A stretch of 64,000 nt of DNA from Warburgia ugandensis (taxonomy: Eukaryota; Streptophyta; Magnoliopsida; Canellales; Canellaceae): assembly GCA_035236585.1 (NCBI GenBank), contig CP141137.1:8882327-8946326 (forward strand), read 5' to 3'. The notes beneath the pieces are model-generated. The model saw only the letters and a program-made list of their open reading frames with translations, was not told the origin of the DNA and made no database searches. A program made the position numbers and the translations under genes. How positions within the stretch are numbered: position 1 is the first letter of the stretch; each line of letters starts with the position of its first letter. Shown here one piece after another: positions 52,384 to 64,000 of this stretch.

Positions 52384-55365
52384 CTTCTATTTAGAGGCAT
52401 GAAGTTTGACCAGCTACCAATTAGACTTGCTACCTGCAACTGTTTTACTCGGGTACAAGTGGGCATTTCACTACCTGGATAAGAATTACCAGAACCCGAT
52501 CCGCCACAAGTTCATGGATTAACTCTGAGAATCGAGTTGATTCGCTTCATATAAAAAGATTGTGTTTATAAAGAAACTTGAACCCAAAATCATTAGAACA
52601 TCATTACAATATCCTAATTAGCTACATTAATTTTGACTTGTGCATACAAAGTGAAAACTTTTTATATATAACCCAACTTGCCTCACTTTCAAGTTGAGTT
52701 TTCTAGTTTTTAAACTATGATTGTTATTGATGGAGCCCAAATATATTATTATATGTCTAACATAGAATTTTAAAACTCAGTAAACCGAGGAAGGTTAGAT
52801 AGTACATTGAGATACTTGCACAACCAATTCAAAAGATTTGACAAACCTTCCCTACATTCGCCACATGTAAAAGGCAATATCCATACTTCATAATCAACAA
52901 AGAGATTTTCTTTAGTATACGAGCAAATTTTCCTTTTAGAAAATAACAGGGGGCATGGCTACAAATGGGCTCAATACCATCAAGAGATAAAAAACCATTA
53001 TTCATGTAACCAATGTTACTTAGCCTGTCTGGTTCTATAAACAATCAATATTTGACCACAAATTGACAAGTATGTAGTCATGCAACATCAATGATCTTTA
53101 AATTGTTGGACCCAACTAGTAAGTCTGGCAAGCTACTCGCCAACAAAAGACATCAACAACAACATAAAAGCAACCTGACCAGCTAGACTAGCTTTGGTTT
53201 GTGCATGTACGATGAAAGTGTTATGTATAACTACAATAAATCATCGCTTTTAGATAATCCTAACCACTTGTTTTGGCTTTTAAAATTGCACAGAAATGAA
53301 TGGTTTTAATTTTTGACCCAAAAAAATGAATGCTAAAGGCACTAAGTGGTCATGGAATTTGATTTTGAACCGATCTAAGCCATTCTAAATGGGATGAATG
53401 GCTTAGTTTTGTAAAACATGATCACCTTAATTGAGGAAAGGTAGTGTCTACTCCTTAGGACACTTAAGACGTCTAAACTTACTGAGACTCAATAAAATAT
53501 TATTGAAAAATCTTACTTTGAGTATTTTTTATTCACTTATGAGTCACTTCGAGTTAATGGAGATATATGAGCTCTAGTATCAACATCAGCTATATGTGAA
53601 AAATTTTGAGCTGTTGGATGAGTTTCAACTTCTAAGTTAGTTTTCAAATATACACCTTTGTGTAAGGTAATAGATGGTCTTATCAATGCATTCTTATCAA
53701 AGAGTGTGGTCAACTTATGGACGCATCGTATTTCTCTTTGACAATAGCTTGCCTGACTTATTAATGGGGTAAAATGATCTAAAGATCTTTGATGTTGGAT
53801 GATTATATGCCTATAAATTTGTAGACAAATGTAGACTGTTTATGGTACTAGATGGGCTTGAACACCATTGGTCACTTGATAAATGTTTGTGTTTTCTGGA
53901 TGGCGTTGAGCCTACTTGTAGCCATGGCTGCTATTATTTTTTGAAAGGGAAATTTGCTCATCCATTATAAAAAATCTCTATGCTGATTGCGTATTATTAG
54001 GGTTGCCTTTTATTGGTAGAGAATGTAGGCAATATTTGTTAGATATTTGGATTGGTTGTGCGAGTATCTTGGTCTACTTGCCAATCTTCCTCATTAATAA
54101 GTTTTAAAATTCCAATATGCATACAACAATACCTTTGGGCTCAATCAATAAATATCGTACTTTAGAAATTAGAAAACTTGACTCAACTTAAAAATGAGGC
54201 GGGTTGGGTCATATATACAAAAATTTTACTTCATATACACTAGTCAAACCTAGTGTAGCTGGTTAGGACATTGTACTTTTAATCAAGAGGTTTTGGGTTC
54301 AAGTGTCTTTATAAACACAATCTCTTATATGAAGCGAGTTGACTTAACATGTTGACCTGCCCAGAAATTAAGTGGGCTAGGTACGGGGTTATTCTTATGT
54401 GGGTAGTGAAATGCCCATCTGTACTTTAGTTAAACTAATGCGGGTAGCGGGTCAAACTTAACACCTCTAGTCTCCAAGAAAAAATGCATGCATCCATAAG
54501 TGGGCCCAACTATTTTAATAAGAATATGTTGATAAGACTAATGTAGTACTTACACAATGGTGCATATTTGGTAACTAATTTAGAAGATGAGACTCATCCA
54601 ACGAATTAAATTTTTTTTATGTATAGCTCATGTTGAGACTTTAGCTCATATAATTTCATTGACTTGAAGTGACTTGTAGGTGACTCAGAAATAGTCAAAA
54701 AGATTTTTCAATAATATTTTATTGAGCTCTTAAGTGTCTTAAGGAGTAACACTGCTTTCCTTAATCATGGTGATCATGTTTAACTTATTTAAGCTATTCA
54801 TCATGTTCAGAATGGCTTAGATAGGTTAAAAATCAAATTTTATGACCACTGAATGCTTTTGACATTGGTTTCTTTGTGTCAAAAATCAAGATCATTAATT
54901 TTTTTCAATTTTTCAAAGACCAAAACAAGCGGCTAAGATTGTCCAACTATGATGATTTCTCATGGGTTACCTAATTTGTATACTCTGTACATGATGAATA
55001 GCTCAGATCTTCTAAAAAAATGTTCTAGGGTCAGCAGCTACTCCGACCAGGACTATTTTATTTGTTTTGATTTATGTATAGGACTTTCATTATACATGCA
55101 CAAACCAAAATTAGTGTAGCTGATTAGGGTGCTTTTATGTGGCTTGTTGAGATCTTTGGTTCAAGTCATAGCCTATATATGGCTTTTTGAATGTGTAACC
55201 AGTTGACTCGATGATGTGTTCCCTGTTTTACCTGTTCATGCCTATCGTAAACAGGTTGGGTGCAGGTAGACATTTTATGACTTGTGGGCAAAATAGTAGT
55301 GCAACTTGCACCCGTTTGACCCATAACCCATGATGACCTGCTTGTTTGACACCTCTACTTCTATT
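52384..55365. mobile_element. hAT-like compound foldback element with 8-bp target-site duplication
   Basis: Element 52392-55357 flanked by cttctatt at 52384-52391 and 55358-55365, inside the LINE. Ends are TAGAGGCATGAAGTTTGAC on the left and GTTTGACACCTCTA on the right, the TAGAGGTGTCAAAC type seen in plant hAT-derived MITEs. The interior has four segments: L1 52392-53110, L2 53140-53690, R1 53775-54471 (reverse complement of L1) and R2 54530-55357 (reverse complement of L2). R1 also ends in an internal CACCTCTA copy, so two foldback units of one family seem joined. No transposase is present. Confidence 0.8.
54251..54304 (+). other. tRNA-like (pol III A/B-box) core inside the foldback element
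   Basis: tagtgtagctggttagg at 54251-54267 fits an A box and gggttcaagt at 54295-54304 fits a B box, spaced about as in a tRNA gene. Related cores are at 55112-55166 (plus) and, inverted, 52576-52629 and near 53174-53190. The acceptor stem does not pair, so this is not a tRNA gene. Confidence 0.5.
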
Positions 55366-56140
55366 CATGCTTGTGAAAGACTCAAGGATCTGACCATCAA
55401 CTTATTTGTTTGTCAGCTTAGTATATTTGGAGAAACAGAAATGAGAAAAATATTTTCAGATAATCCATATTCTCTGGGTTCTCCTCAGCAAAAAATTCAA
55501 GCTCAAGTTGTTGAAAGAACATGCATATAACCAAGGATGGCCTTTATTCAATGGATGATCTTCCAAAGCTTGAAGCATGGAATCAGCATGCTCCGGATCA
55601 TAAACAATTTTGGATTAAGTAGGTTCAGTGGAGGCTGCCACCAGAGACCTTCTCTATGCTCAACTTTGATGGAGCTGCGAAGTGAAACCCGAGTCTGGTA
55701 GGTATTGGAGGACTGATTAGAGATTATCTGGCATCTCTTCATTGGCTTTTTATGCTTGTATAAATAAGAAGTCTAGTAACATGGCAGAGTGGCTTGCCTT
55801 AAGGCAAGGTCTTGTTTACGGTAAAGGTGCTTACCTCAGTCAGATCATTATCCAATGAGATTCATCATTGGTGGCTATTAGGAACAAGAGATGAATTTTC
55901 CATGGGATCTCCATATGATTCTTCCGGATTGTAGGCAATTTCTATCGCACTTCAACAGTTGGGAGATAACCCATTTTATTCCATGAGCACAACAGGACTG
56001 CAGATCTTTTGGCTAGCAAGGCATCCGCCTCTAAGCTAGTTTTTTCCAATTTGGTTATCTCAAATACTTCGACAAGGTTTTGTAGGTGCAATAGTGACCA
56101 GGATGGTGTAATTCCCTTGCTTTTTACAAATTCCTGTTAA

Positions 56141-59009
56141 GCACCAAAAAAAGAGAAGATTTTGGGACTAGGCGACCTGCAAATGGATGGATAGTTTGGA
56201 TCATTGAAAAGGTGGTCTTTTGACTCAGAAAGTATTAGAAGGGAAAACAATGAGTCAAGACAACTCCTTGAGACAATATTTAGTTATTGCTGAGTCCCTT
56301 GCTACGTAATCTGTTTCAATTAAAGCTTTTTGGCAGATCTTGGAGCCATCACTCTATACTTTGTAGATATTCTAGTTGTGCTCTGATGCTGCATTTGTTG
56401 TGTCTTCTCCCTTTGGTCTGATCTGTTGACTGTATCTAGTCATGTTCTGCTCTGCTGTTGTGTATTCTGCAGTTTTTTCTACATTTTTCAATGCACATGA
56501 TGATGCATATTTAAAGGCTGTTTTTTGTTTTTCTGTTCATCTGGTTGTGGACTACTTTATTCTGTTTCTCTTTCTTTCCAAGTTCATCTCATCATCAAAA
56601 AAGAGACAACAAGAAATTATGATGACATTGCTGCAAGGCTCGTCAAGGTAGAGGTGAAGGATGAAAAGACCATGGAGAAAAAGAGGGGGAACCAGGAAGG
56701 GAGAAGAGAGGATTGAGAGATCTCTTGATATCCAGCTTTTGTATTTTATTTCACAACATAAACTAAAAGAAATGTGAAACGTCCAGCTCTCTTGCAACTG
56801 GGTGTTGGTTGCGTGAAAAAAGTTCTGATGCTCCAATGGCATGGGAATCAAGGATTTGTCCTTTCTTCTGCAGCAGAAAGTTACTTTCTCCTTATCATCC
56901 TTTCTAAAAAGTCGTAGCTCATCTCAGCGTGCTTCCTGTTCTTGTGAAACCCTATGTTTCTAGTTATGAGTGAAGGCAGAACTTCAACTGAGAACATTAC
57001 TGGAAATTAACAGATTGAACCAAAATGTTCAATGGAAGTAAAAGGTGTTCAGCAACAACTATTAATAAGGTTTCAGAGTGGGCTTCACATCCCCCTATCT
57101 CCCCAGCCATATGTGCTATTAGAACATAATATTCTCAGCTCTTGTTTGTGGATGATCACTAGCTTTTTTTACCTCGATCTTGCATGAATTGAAAGGATCT
57201 TCAGATGAATGTTGATCCAAAGGGTCTTGTAGATGAATGCTGACCCAGTGTCCAATCAGCATACTTATATCCCTTAACTGCTAGGGTCTCGCAGAAAAGA
57301 AGCAAAAGGAGAAGCAATAGTATGGACTATCTAATAATATGTTGGGGAACTGTCAAGCAAAGGTGAGCTAGGGTGCTGCCTACGTTTTAGTGATTTCTTC
57401 TAATATATCTGAAAGGAAAGCTGATAGTTCAGGGAGATTCATGTTATTTTGAAAAGGAATGAGTTGGTTGTTTCTGAACAAAGTTGCTGATTTATGTGAA
57501 TGGAGGGAAATTTGTTTCATCCACTTTATTTGGGAACGCTACTCAGTCAGAAAATGGATTGTTCATAGGATCATCTTGTAGAAGGGGCAACCTCTTTTCC
57601 TGTTTTTGTTTCTTCATATTTTCAAATACATTCTTCCAATGTTAGAGTGACAGCAAACAATTCTTTTCCTGGGCTGTGGCTTTTTATGTAGATTGTTGAT
57701 GAGATTTATCACTTTTTTAGTTGTAATTTCTCATCTTTTAAGCATTTTTTTGGATATGATAATGATGTTACCGTATTCCCTAGCCAAAAGGGGAGCTCAG
57801 GTGGATGGTATGTATGTGTGCCTATCTCTGCCCCAGATTAGATATGTTTCTGTTCTCTCTTCTGTTAATATCTTTATTTGTCCATGAAAAGTAAAGGAAA
57901 AAATATGTTTCTATAGGAAAAAGTACTGCCTAGTTAACTGATTGAGGCTCAGGCAAAAACTAGGTGATCAGTTGATCTGCGTGCCCATCCACCAAGAAAC
58001 CATTGCATGGACCAAAACAAAGTGCAAACTGCTGCACATGTGAATCTGTATGAAGCTGTTGATTCTCGGGTTGACACTGATCAAGTTCATGTGGGGTGTT
58101 GCTACTGTCATCCATTAGATAAGGTGGCACTTGAGCTGAGAACCCCATCAGAAACAAGCTCTAGTTTAAGGAACTTCTTGGAGAAGGGATCATCCCTCAA
58201 CTCAAAGAGCTGGTATGTAGTATATAACAATGAGCCAGGACCATTTTTTCAGCCTAGAAGTAGGGAGTTTCTAACCCTAATCTTATACTTCTTGGAAGTA
58301 ATTCAGCAGATTGTTGTCCGCGTCAGGCATAAATAATAGCTAACCTGCCAAAAGAAGCTCAAACTCCATCAGAGACCCACTTTATGGTCTAGCCTAATGG
58401 CATAATTGGAGTATTTTCACTCTGCATCTAGAACCATTTTCAGTTGAACACTATTTTTCTCGATAATGATTGTTTTTGACAGGTCTAAATTGGGAGTCTC
58501 TATAATTGCCTCTTTCATTAGCAGTGTGAAATGGAAATTCCTTCACTTGTCTTTTCTGGGACTTCAGTGCCTGACCAAGCACTATACTGTTAAGAAGCAT
58601 TTCAGTAAAATTAGTTGATTCATGGATGAGTATTACTACGGAGGAGGATTGGCCATGTCTTTGGTATTTGAAAATTTGAACATTGTTGTCATTCAGCTCT
58701 TACTGTTAGGTTCTCTTAGCTGTCTCTTTTCATAAAATAAGAATGGAGGAATTACATCAACGAACAATTAAATCAATTTAATATAGTGAATCCATTCAGT
58801 TTATCCTTTAGCAAAAAAGAGGTTCTGTCCACAAAAGAATTGTTGAATATTAATTTTATTTTTTATTTCTGATATCAGGATGATCATTCAGTTCTCTGGT
58901 AAATAAAAGTTACTAGAAGTGCAGTGACGGTTGCCTCCTCCGTATCTTTTCTTTTATTTTCTTATTACCTTGAAACCTATTTGTATTAAATTGCACGCTC
59001 ATGTTGCAG
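56141..59009. other. Intergenic, no gene recognised
   Basis: Short ORFs at 56442-56716 and 58007-58336 were examined and do not match a family I recognise. The missing N-terminal exons of the PIG-M-like pseudogene were looked for here and not found. Confidence 0.45.
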
Positions 59010-60205
59010 ATCTGCTTGTTGCTTTTTTCTGCACATAATTTTGAAGATGAAGGGTGTCCCAGAGAGCCTATGCTTGTATTCTGTAGCATATGGGCTTTTT
59101 AATCCATTCACTTTCACAATTGGTACCCGAGGAAACTGTGATCCTATTGTATGTGCCATGGTTCTGTGGGTCACTATCTCTCATGAATGGTGTAAGTTCT
59201 GCTTCGCGCTGCCTGAGTTCTTATTGTTTTTACTGTAAGTAGTCCCAATAACTGATGAAATAACTTTTCAACTTGTACCATGACAAAATGTTGATCTAAT
59301 TTGAGGATTGTGGGATTAGTTGATAAAGCGGAACAGGTCTATTGTTCTGAAAGCCTTAGGTGTGGATTTATAAATTCAACTAGTGTATCAGCATTCACCA
59401 TGTGGTGCGGCAAAATGAATATCCTTTCAGTTTTTCTGTTATCTTAAAAAGAAAGATAATTGAAAGTTCCGACTCCTTATACCAAGATAATTTTCCTTTT
59501 TGCTCATATTATTTTCAAAGAATTAGGAGTATGGTGGTATTTAATACTTTAGTTAATTCTGACTTTAAATCATATTCTGTGTTTTGTAGGTGATTAAATC
59601 CATCCTTTTTAATCAAAGATGACAACAATACCTTTTGTTTACAGGTAATGAGGGAACAGCAGTCTGGTATGGGCTGGTTGTCCATGTCAGAATGTTCACA
59701 ATCATCTATTCTCTTCCTTTTATCCTATTTCTTGATGCACCCGTGTTACGATCAAGCAAGAAACCAGGCTTCGGAATTGGACTCCAAGTCAAGAGAAATC
59801 TCCACCGAGTAATCAAACAGCAGCTAATGCTTTTACTTTGCTTTGCAAGTTGATCTGTTGTCCATGCTTCCCTGTCAGACGTATGATAACAAACAAAAGA
59901 ATGCTGTTCGGGTTCATCTTTGCAGCTGTGTTTTTTTTGTTTCACTGCTCTTTTCTTCACTCTATGGATGAGAGTTTTTAAACGAGGCATTGCTCTATCA
60001 TCTCAGATGTACTGATCCAAGGCATAACTTTCAATATATTTTTATCACTTAATATCTTCAACACAAATGGGGGGTCTCAGTGGTAGGGAAACTTATCTCT
60101 TTCTTACAGCAATTGATGGTGCAGCTTATTATCATCTTCGGCTTTCAACAACACCTCCTGTTCTGCCCATTTGTGCAGACAATCACATTTGCGGCATTCA
60201 ACAAG
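59010..60205 (+). pseudogene. PNT1: GPI mannosyltransferase 1 (PIG-M / PEANUT1) pseudogene fragment
   Basis: PIG-M adds the first mannose to the GPI anchor precursor in the ER. Two exon-like parts remain. Exon A 59010-59189 encodes [38 protein letters not shown] and a hydrophobic end. Exon B 59645-60205 begins [15 protein letters not shown], continues [19 protein letters not shown], the TDPRHNF luminal stretch and VGKLISFLQQLMVQ, and ends TFAAFNK before a GTTTGT donor. Damage: a one-base loss in a T run near 59025 puts the exon A start out of frame; stops and frameshifts lie near 59852 and 59890; TGA replaces a Trp codon near 59964, and TAA follows near 60051. The N-terminal third and the C-terminal exon are absent; an LTR insertion at 60488 lies where the next exon might have been. 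Unprocessed (an intron is kept). Confidence 0.85.
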
Positions 60206-60398
60206 GTTTGTGTTGGTTGTCTCTGTATTCATTTGCTTGAGGCTTATCTGACAACAAATAATTTTAGAAATTCATGGATAATTTTCAAAAGCATTGGCTT
60301 ATATTTTGAATAAAATGTATTTGAGTTCTGTTATAGTGAAATTTGCTTTTAAAATAGTAAAGTCCTTGATCACTTTTAATATCATAATTTATCTCATT

Positions 60399-60487
60399 CT
60401 TGGTGCAATGATTGAGTTATTGCTGTGTGACTTAGAGGTCATGGGTTCGAGGTGTGGAAACAGCCTCTTGCAAAAATGCAAGGTACG
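60399..60487 (+). mobile_element. Au-type SINE head, cut off by an LTR insertion
   Basis: cttggtgcaatgattgagttattgctgtgtgac.. then GGGTTCGAGG (B box) and ctcttgcaaaaatgcaaggta. It stops abruptly at tacg, where TGTGACACCCC of the LTR begins. Confidence 0.82.
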
Positions 60488-62900
60488 TGTGACACCCCAG
60501 GTTTTTATACACACTAAAATAATAATTTCTAAAAATAGTAGTCGGGATCCCTGTTTTTGAAAGAAACATTTTTAAAGTGACCAAAAATGAAAACTTAAAC
60601 AAAAGCATTTCTTTCAAAGTCCGGGGAGTCATACAACTACAAAACTACGGATTTAACAGTGAAATGAAATACCATTTCCACCGAAAATCCGACAGAGTTT
60701 CCTCTGAAATTTGGACCATTGCACATGACCAGTGCAATACAAAATCACCTGATAAACAAGGTATAATACATATCATAAGGGAGACTCAGTCTTCACACCT
60801 ATCCACAATCCAAGGTTGTTTGTAATAAAATGTACTCGTACAATGGATAAGAAAATATAGTTACGATAAAACACCTAGGGTCCCTCCATACAGCCATCAC
60901 ATCCAACATACATTCACGTTCTGATATCCAGGTCACATTACATTTTTTAACTAAAGTACAGCCCATACTCAAAACCCCCCAAAGTGAGGTCTTGAACAAA
61001 CCTGATCATCTCTGAACATCGTCTGTGCTTCGCTGGAAAGCTGCCATCACTTTTACACCTTTCTGTCGGCACGTCAACTCCGTTGTCACTCAGTCCGAGG
61101 CATTGCAAATCAAAGCAATGCCTCAGCAAGCTATGCTTGTGTAGGTGATATACATTCAAAGCAACTCAATAAAACAAAGCATATGGCGCAAGGCATAAAG
61201 ATCATAAAATGATCAAACATAATATAAAGTCATAAATCATACGATAAAGGACATACCATGTTCATGCAATAAATAAGATATCATCAACCATGATATCAGG
61301 ACATGCACAATCCGAGAAAAGCTAGAAACACATGAATGCATGTCAAAAATATCAACATCATACACAGTCAAACCCTATGAGTGTCTTAAGTACACTCATG
61401 ACAATGTAGGGTCAGCTCTCTATACCAGTCGCTTTCACCCTTTCACCCTCACAGGCACTCAGGCACTCACGAGAAGTCGCGTTGCACACCCGCTTTCACT
61501 CTTTCACCCTTACGGGCACTCAAGCACTCACGGGGTGAAGAAATCGCATCCTACTACAGGATCCATAGTCTCACATATCAAGTCAGAGCGACTCCCACAT
61601 GTCAAGAAGACAAAAAATCAAGTGAATATCACGAACGATATCACAAACAGTGCATGCAATAATCACCAGAAAGATAGCATGCACATGAAATGCTACATGC
61701 TGAAATCAATCTCATGCATATGGTAAGGCATAAATCACATGCCTCAAAAACTCAAATCACCAAATCACCATTTGGGAATCATAGAAAAATTGTGAATGAA
61801 ATCACCTACCTCAGTATCGCAATATCTCTAAACAAACACGTAACCAATATCAAGGTGTATGCCCTGATGTACTTGTCAGGACATAAATCATATCATGGTT
61901 AATGCATATAACCAAAATCTAAAGCCTGATAATCTATTGATCAGATATATCTGACTCATCTAATAACATTTAGTAGTTTTGCTATTAAAAAGTTACTCCA
62001 AACTAGATTTTTGATTTAAATCTAGGTCTGCCTAAGAGGATCGTGATTTGGACCTCTGTAGCTCCTAAAATCAAGGTTTAAAGGAATAAATGGTCAAAAA
62101 AGACCACAATCCATCAAATGGGCCCGCCGCACATGCTCACTGCACGTGGCGGATGCATTCGTGGACGAGCTTCGCGTCAAAACCCGCTCAGGGTAGCGGA
62201 CGCTTCTGTGGACGCGCTCTGTGTCAAAACCCCGTTGGGTAGCGGGCACTTCTGTGGAAGCGCTCTGTGCGTGGGGGATGGAATAGGGCATGGCGAGTTC
62301 CAGCCTCACTGCATGGTGCGCACGAGTCGCGCCACATGCCCCTGCGCGTGGCGCTCCCTCGTCCATGCGTTTCCTCCTGTTCCGGTCGCCGTTGTTAGAG
62401 ACGACAACCGGACTAGTTCGCCGTCGCCAGTGACCCCATGAACTCCGTTTTTTGTGATTTTTACACCCCTGAGTCCTATTTTTCACATACATTCCATTTC
62501 CACCTTCAATTTTCTCAAATCTCTCCTAAATCTATCATTTTTTTCACGCTTTTTGTCTCGTTTTCAAAAACTCCCATACTACGGTTTTTGGGGTTTTTCG
62601 GCATCCCTAGCCGTCCGATCATCACGAAATTTTGTGGGTTCTTTCCTCTCCTCATCATACACAATATGAACGGTCCAGATCTAAATCTGACACCGTCTCA
62701 TCCAATTTTTTTAGTAAAAACAGTAAGCACGAATTTTTGCAAATATCCACATGTTCATGCCATTTTTTCGGCTTTTTAAAGTAAGAAACCTTGAAATTTA
62801 ATGCAAAAGGGAAGGGTGGAGTGATCCTACCTCGTTCCCAGCTGTTCCAAGGTGGAGAAATCCGTCGCCGGAGAATCGTCGCCAGTGGGTGGATATTACA
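60488..62900 (-). mobile_element. 3' LTR of a Ty3/gypsy-type retrotransposon (minus strand)
   Basis: TG..CA-bounded 2413-bp repeat: on the element strand it starts TGTAATATCC at 62900 and ends GGTGTCACA at 60488. The adjoining internal sequence on the element strand reads FEDEIFYKVGRM then TAA overlapping the LTR start, the typical polyprotein end of one plant gypsy group, with purine tract AAGGTGGGTAGGA. The LTR contains a GC-rich part (62110-62440) and an internal ~67-bp direct repeat of tttcaccctttcaccc/ggcactcaagcactcac at 61430-61540. The other LTR would lie beyond the window. Confidence 0.75.
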
Positions 62901-63424
62901 TCCTACCCACCTTATAGAAAATTTCGTCCTCAAAATTCTTTTCATGTCATTCCTTAATAATTTTAGAAACATCCCCACATGATATCATCGTATGGTATCA
63001 TAAGACCCACATATAGTATCATCCTTTTAGAACCAATGTCGATAAACAGTTTCATATCACGTTCTCCTTAGATAACGGCTCATACATATTAAGCAATGTA
63101 TGTTTCAAGCCATTCCGAATCCGCTACTTATATTGTGGTTAAAACACATAATAACCACACATATAATGCCATTTGTACCAATCATACTCTCATCCAAGAG
63201 TTAATCATTTGTTTACATATTTAGCATAATTAAATCACCATGTCAACCAAATTGATGTGTCAGGACTCATATATAGTCAATTCCATGTCAAATCCATTCC
63301 AGCACATACTACCTTATAATTAGGTAGTGTATATCTATCAAACCATATCACATCAACCCCTGAACAGGCAACATGTGCCAATCATAATCAATGCATTTCT
63401 ATGCATCAACAAGCAATCATATGC

Positions 63425-63790
63425 GAATCAAAATCAGCGTATACTAGCTCAATAATAGGCAATCGTGTGTCAATCAAAATCAGAGCATACCAGCTCAGTA
63501 ACAGGCAGTCACATGCCAATCAAAACTGAATCATATATAGTCATCAACAAGCAATCCATGCCAACCAAATCAGAGCTTACTAGCTCAGCAACAAGCAAGC
63601 ATATACCAGTCGAAATCAATGCATACCAGGTCAACAATAGGCCACTATGTGCCAATCAAAATTAGTGTATCAGCTTAGTAGCAAGCAATCACATGCCAAT
63701 CACATCAGAGCATACCAACTCAGTAACAGGCAACCACATACCAATCAAAATCAGAGCATACTAGCTCAGCAACAGGCAATCACATGCCAA
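63425..63790. repeat. Tandem array of ~46-bp units
   Basis: About eight imperfect units of the form caatcaaaatcagagcatac then agctcag.aacaggcaatcacatgc. Units differ by substitutions and small indels. Confidence 0.85.
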
Positions 63791-63815
63791 TAATAATAAT
63801 AATAATAATAATAAT
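63790..63815. repeat. (AAT)n microsatellite
   Basis: Eight or nine AAT units directly after the 46-bp array. Confidence 0.9.
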
Positions 63816-64000
63816 CATATAGCACAGTCATACTGTGAGTACCTAGAAGCCTGCCACCTAGAAGCTCGCCACCTAGAAGCCTGCTGGTGCCTCGCACACC
63901 CGCCCTCTTAGGCCGCCATCATCGGCTACTCACAAGTATAAGCTAAAATTTTAAGCTGATTACACCAAAGAAAATGCTCTCATACTCAACATACTTTATT

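Larger units (their letters stand above)
51900..56140 (+). mobile_element. L1-type LINE remnant (zf-RVT and RNase H regions), interrupted by a hAT-like element
   Basis: Two protein-like parts in broken frames. First, 52140-52390: VEVFIWQAIHDRLPT, CxxC-type positions and a FYCPDIW-like stretch, the zinc-binding region after plant L1 reverse transcriptase (zf-RVT). Second, 55610-56050: METFS-like lead-in, LNFDGAAK, GIGGLIRD and a HNRTADLLASKAS end, the plant LINE RNase H domain (Asp in LNFDGA is the first catalytic residue). The parts are separated by the insertion 52392-55357. Many stops are present (for example TGA after the LNFDGAAK run), so the element is long dead. Confidence 0.75.
62901..64000 (-). 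mobile_element. 3' part of the gypsy element's internal region, continues off window
   Basis: After the short FEDEIF.. coding end, the sequence is non-coding with stops in all frames. It includes a tandem-repeat tract at 63425-63790. Non-coding spacer between pol and the 3' LTR is common in large plant gypsy elements. Later insertions or decay cannot be excluded. Confidence 0.5.

Noticed and set aside
54251..54304. Possible tRNA gene
   Set aside because: A- and B-box-like motifs are present but there is no acceptor stem or convincing anticodon arm, and relatives occur in all arms of the foldback element.
58007..58336. 109-codon plus-strand ORF upstream of the PIG-M relic, considered as its missing N-terminus
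   Set aside because: Its sequence does not resemble the N-terminal part of PIG-M and has no membrane segments in the right order.
62094..62492. 132-codon minus-strand and 107-codon plus-strand ORFs
   Set aside because: Both lie in the GC-rich part of the gypsy LTR and have no recognisable family.
63425..63790. Regularly spaced ~46-bp repeats, considered as a CRISPR-like array
   Set aside because: Units are contiguous and diverged, without constant repeats separated by unique spacers, and the context is a plant LTR retrotransposon.

Overview
This is a gene-poor, AT-rich piece of a flowering-plant nuclear chromosome. The evidence is spliceosomal introns of up to 11.5 kb with GT-AG borders, plant-type NDR kinase, CCT-gamma and PEANUT1/PIG-M sequences, and a dense load of plant retroelements and DNA transposons (Au-type SINEs, RTE and L1 LINEs, a TRIM, LTR fragments, hAT-like and Harbinger-like elements). 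The large TE-filled introns suggest a woody, non-grass angiosperm, perhaps a magnoliid or early-diverging eudicot; that last step is inference only. || Layout. (1) 1357-15784, minus strand: one complete AGC-family NDR/Tricorner-type protein kinase gene. I rebuilt 13 coding exons that join in frame to exactly 1701 nt (566 residues). Its introns carry a full-length but decayed RTE LINE with an 18-bp target-site duplication, a second 5'-truncated RTE tail, a solo LTR, three Au-type SINEs and an exon-like relic of an unidentified gene. A probable 5' non-coding exon lies near 17.8 kb, with an ACGT/G-box-rich upstream region at 18.4-19.3 kb. (2) About 19.3-27.7 kb: intergenic, with no gene I can support, only diverged repeats. 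(3) 27742-44098, minus strand: a chaperonin CCT subunit gamma (CCT3) locus with 13 recognisable exons but four separate lesions: a lost splice donor, a frame break, an in-frame TGA and a deletion of about 32 codons near the C-terminus. I call it an unprocessed pseudogene. Its 11.5-kb intron 8 holds a solo LTR, SINEs, a 225-bp tandem duplication and a 3.85-kb inverted repeat. (4) 44909-50718: a TRIM retrotransposon (246-bp LTRs, initiator-Met PBS) whose left LTR is split by a 5.2-kb DNA transposon with inverted ends, subterminal repeats, an internal 616-bp duplication and a captured sugar-transporter 3' end. (5) About 51.9-56.1 kb: an L1-type LINE relic interrupted by a 2.97-kb hAT-like compound foldback element with a perfect 8-bp target-site duplication. 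(6) 59010-60205, plus strand: a decayed fragment of the GPI mannosyltransferase PIG-M/PEANUT1. (7) 60488-64000: a minus-strand Ty3/gypsy-type LTR of 2.4 kb inserted into a SINE, followed by the 3' end of its internal region and a tandem-repeat tract; it runs off the window. || Only the NDR kinase looks like a functional protein gene. Most of the rest is a layered record of insertions, several of which can be ordered in time by nesting and target-site duplications.
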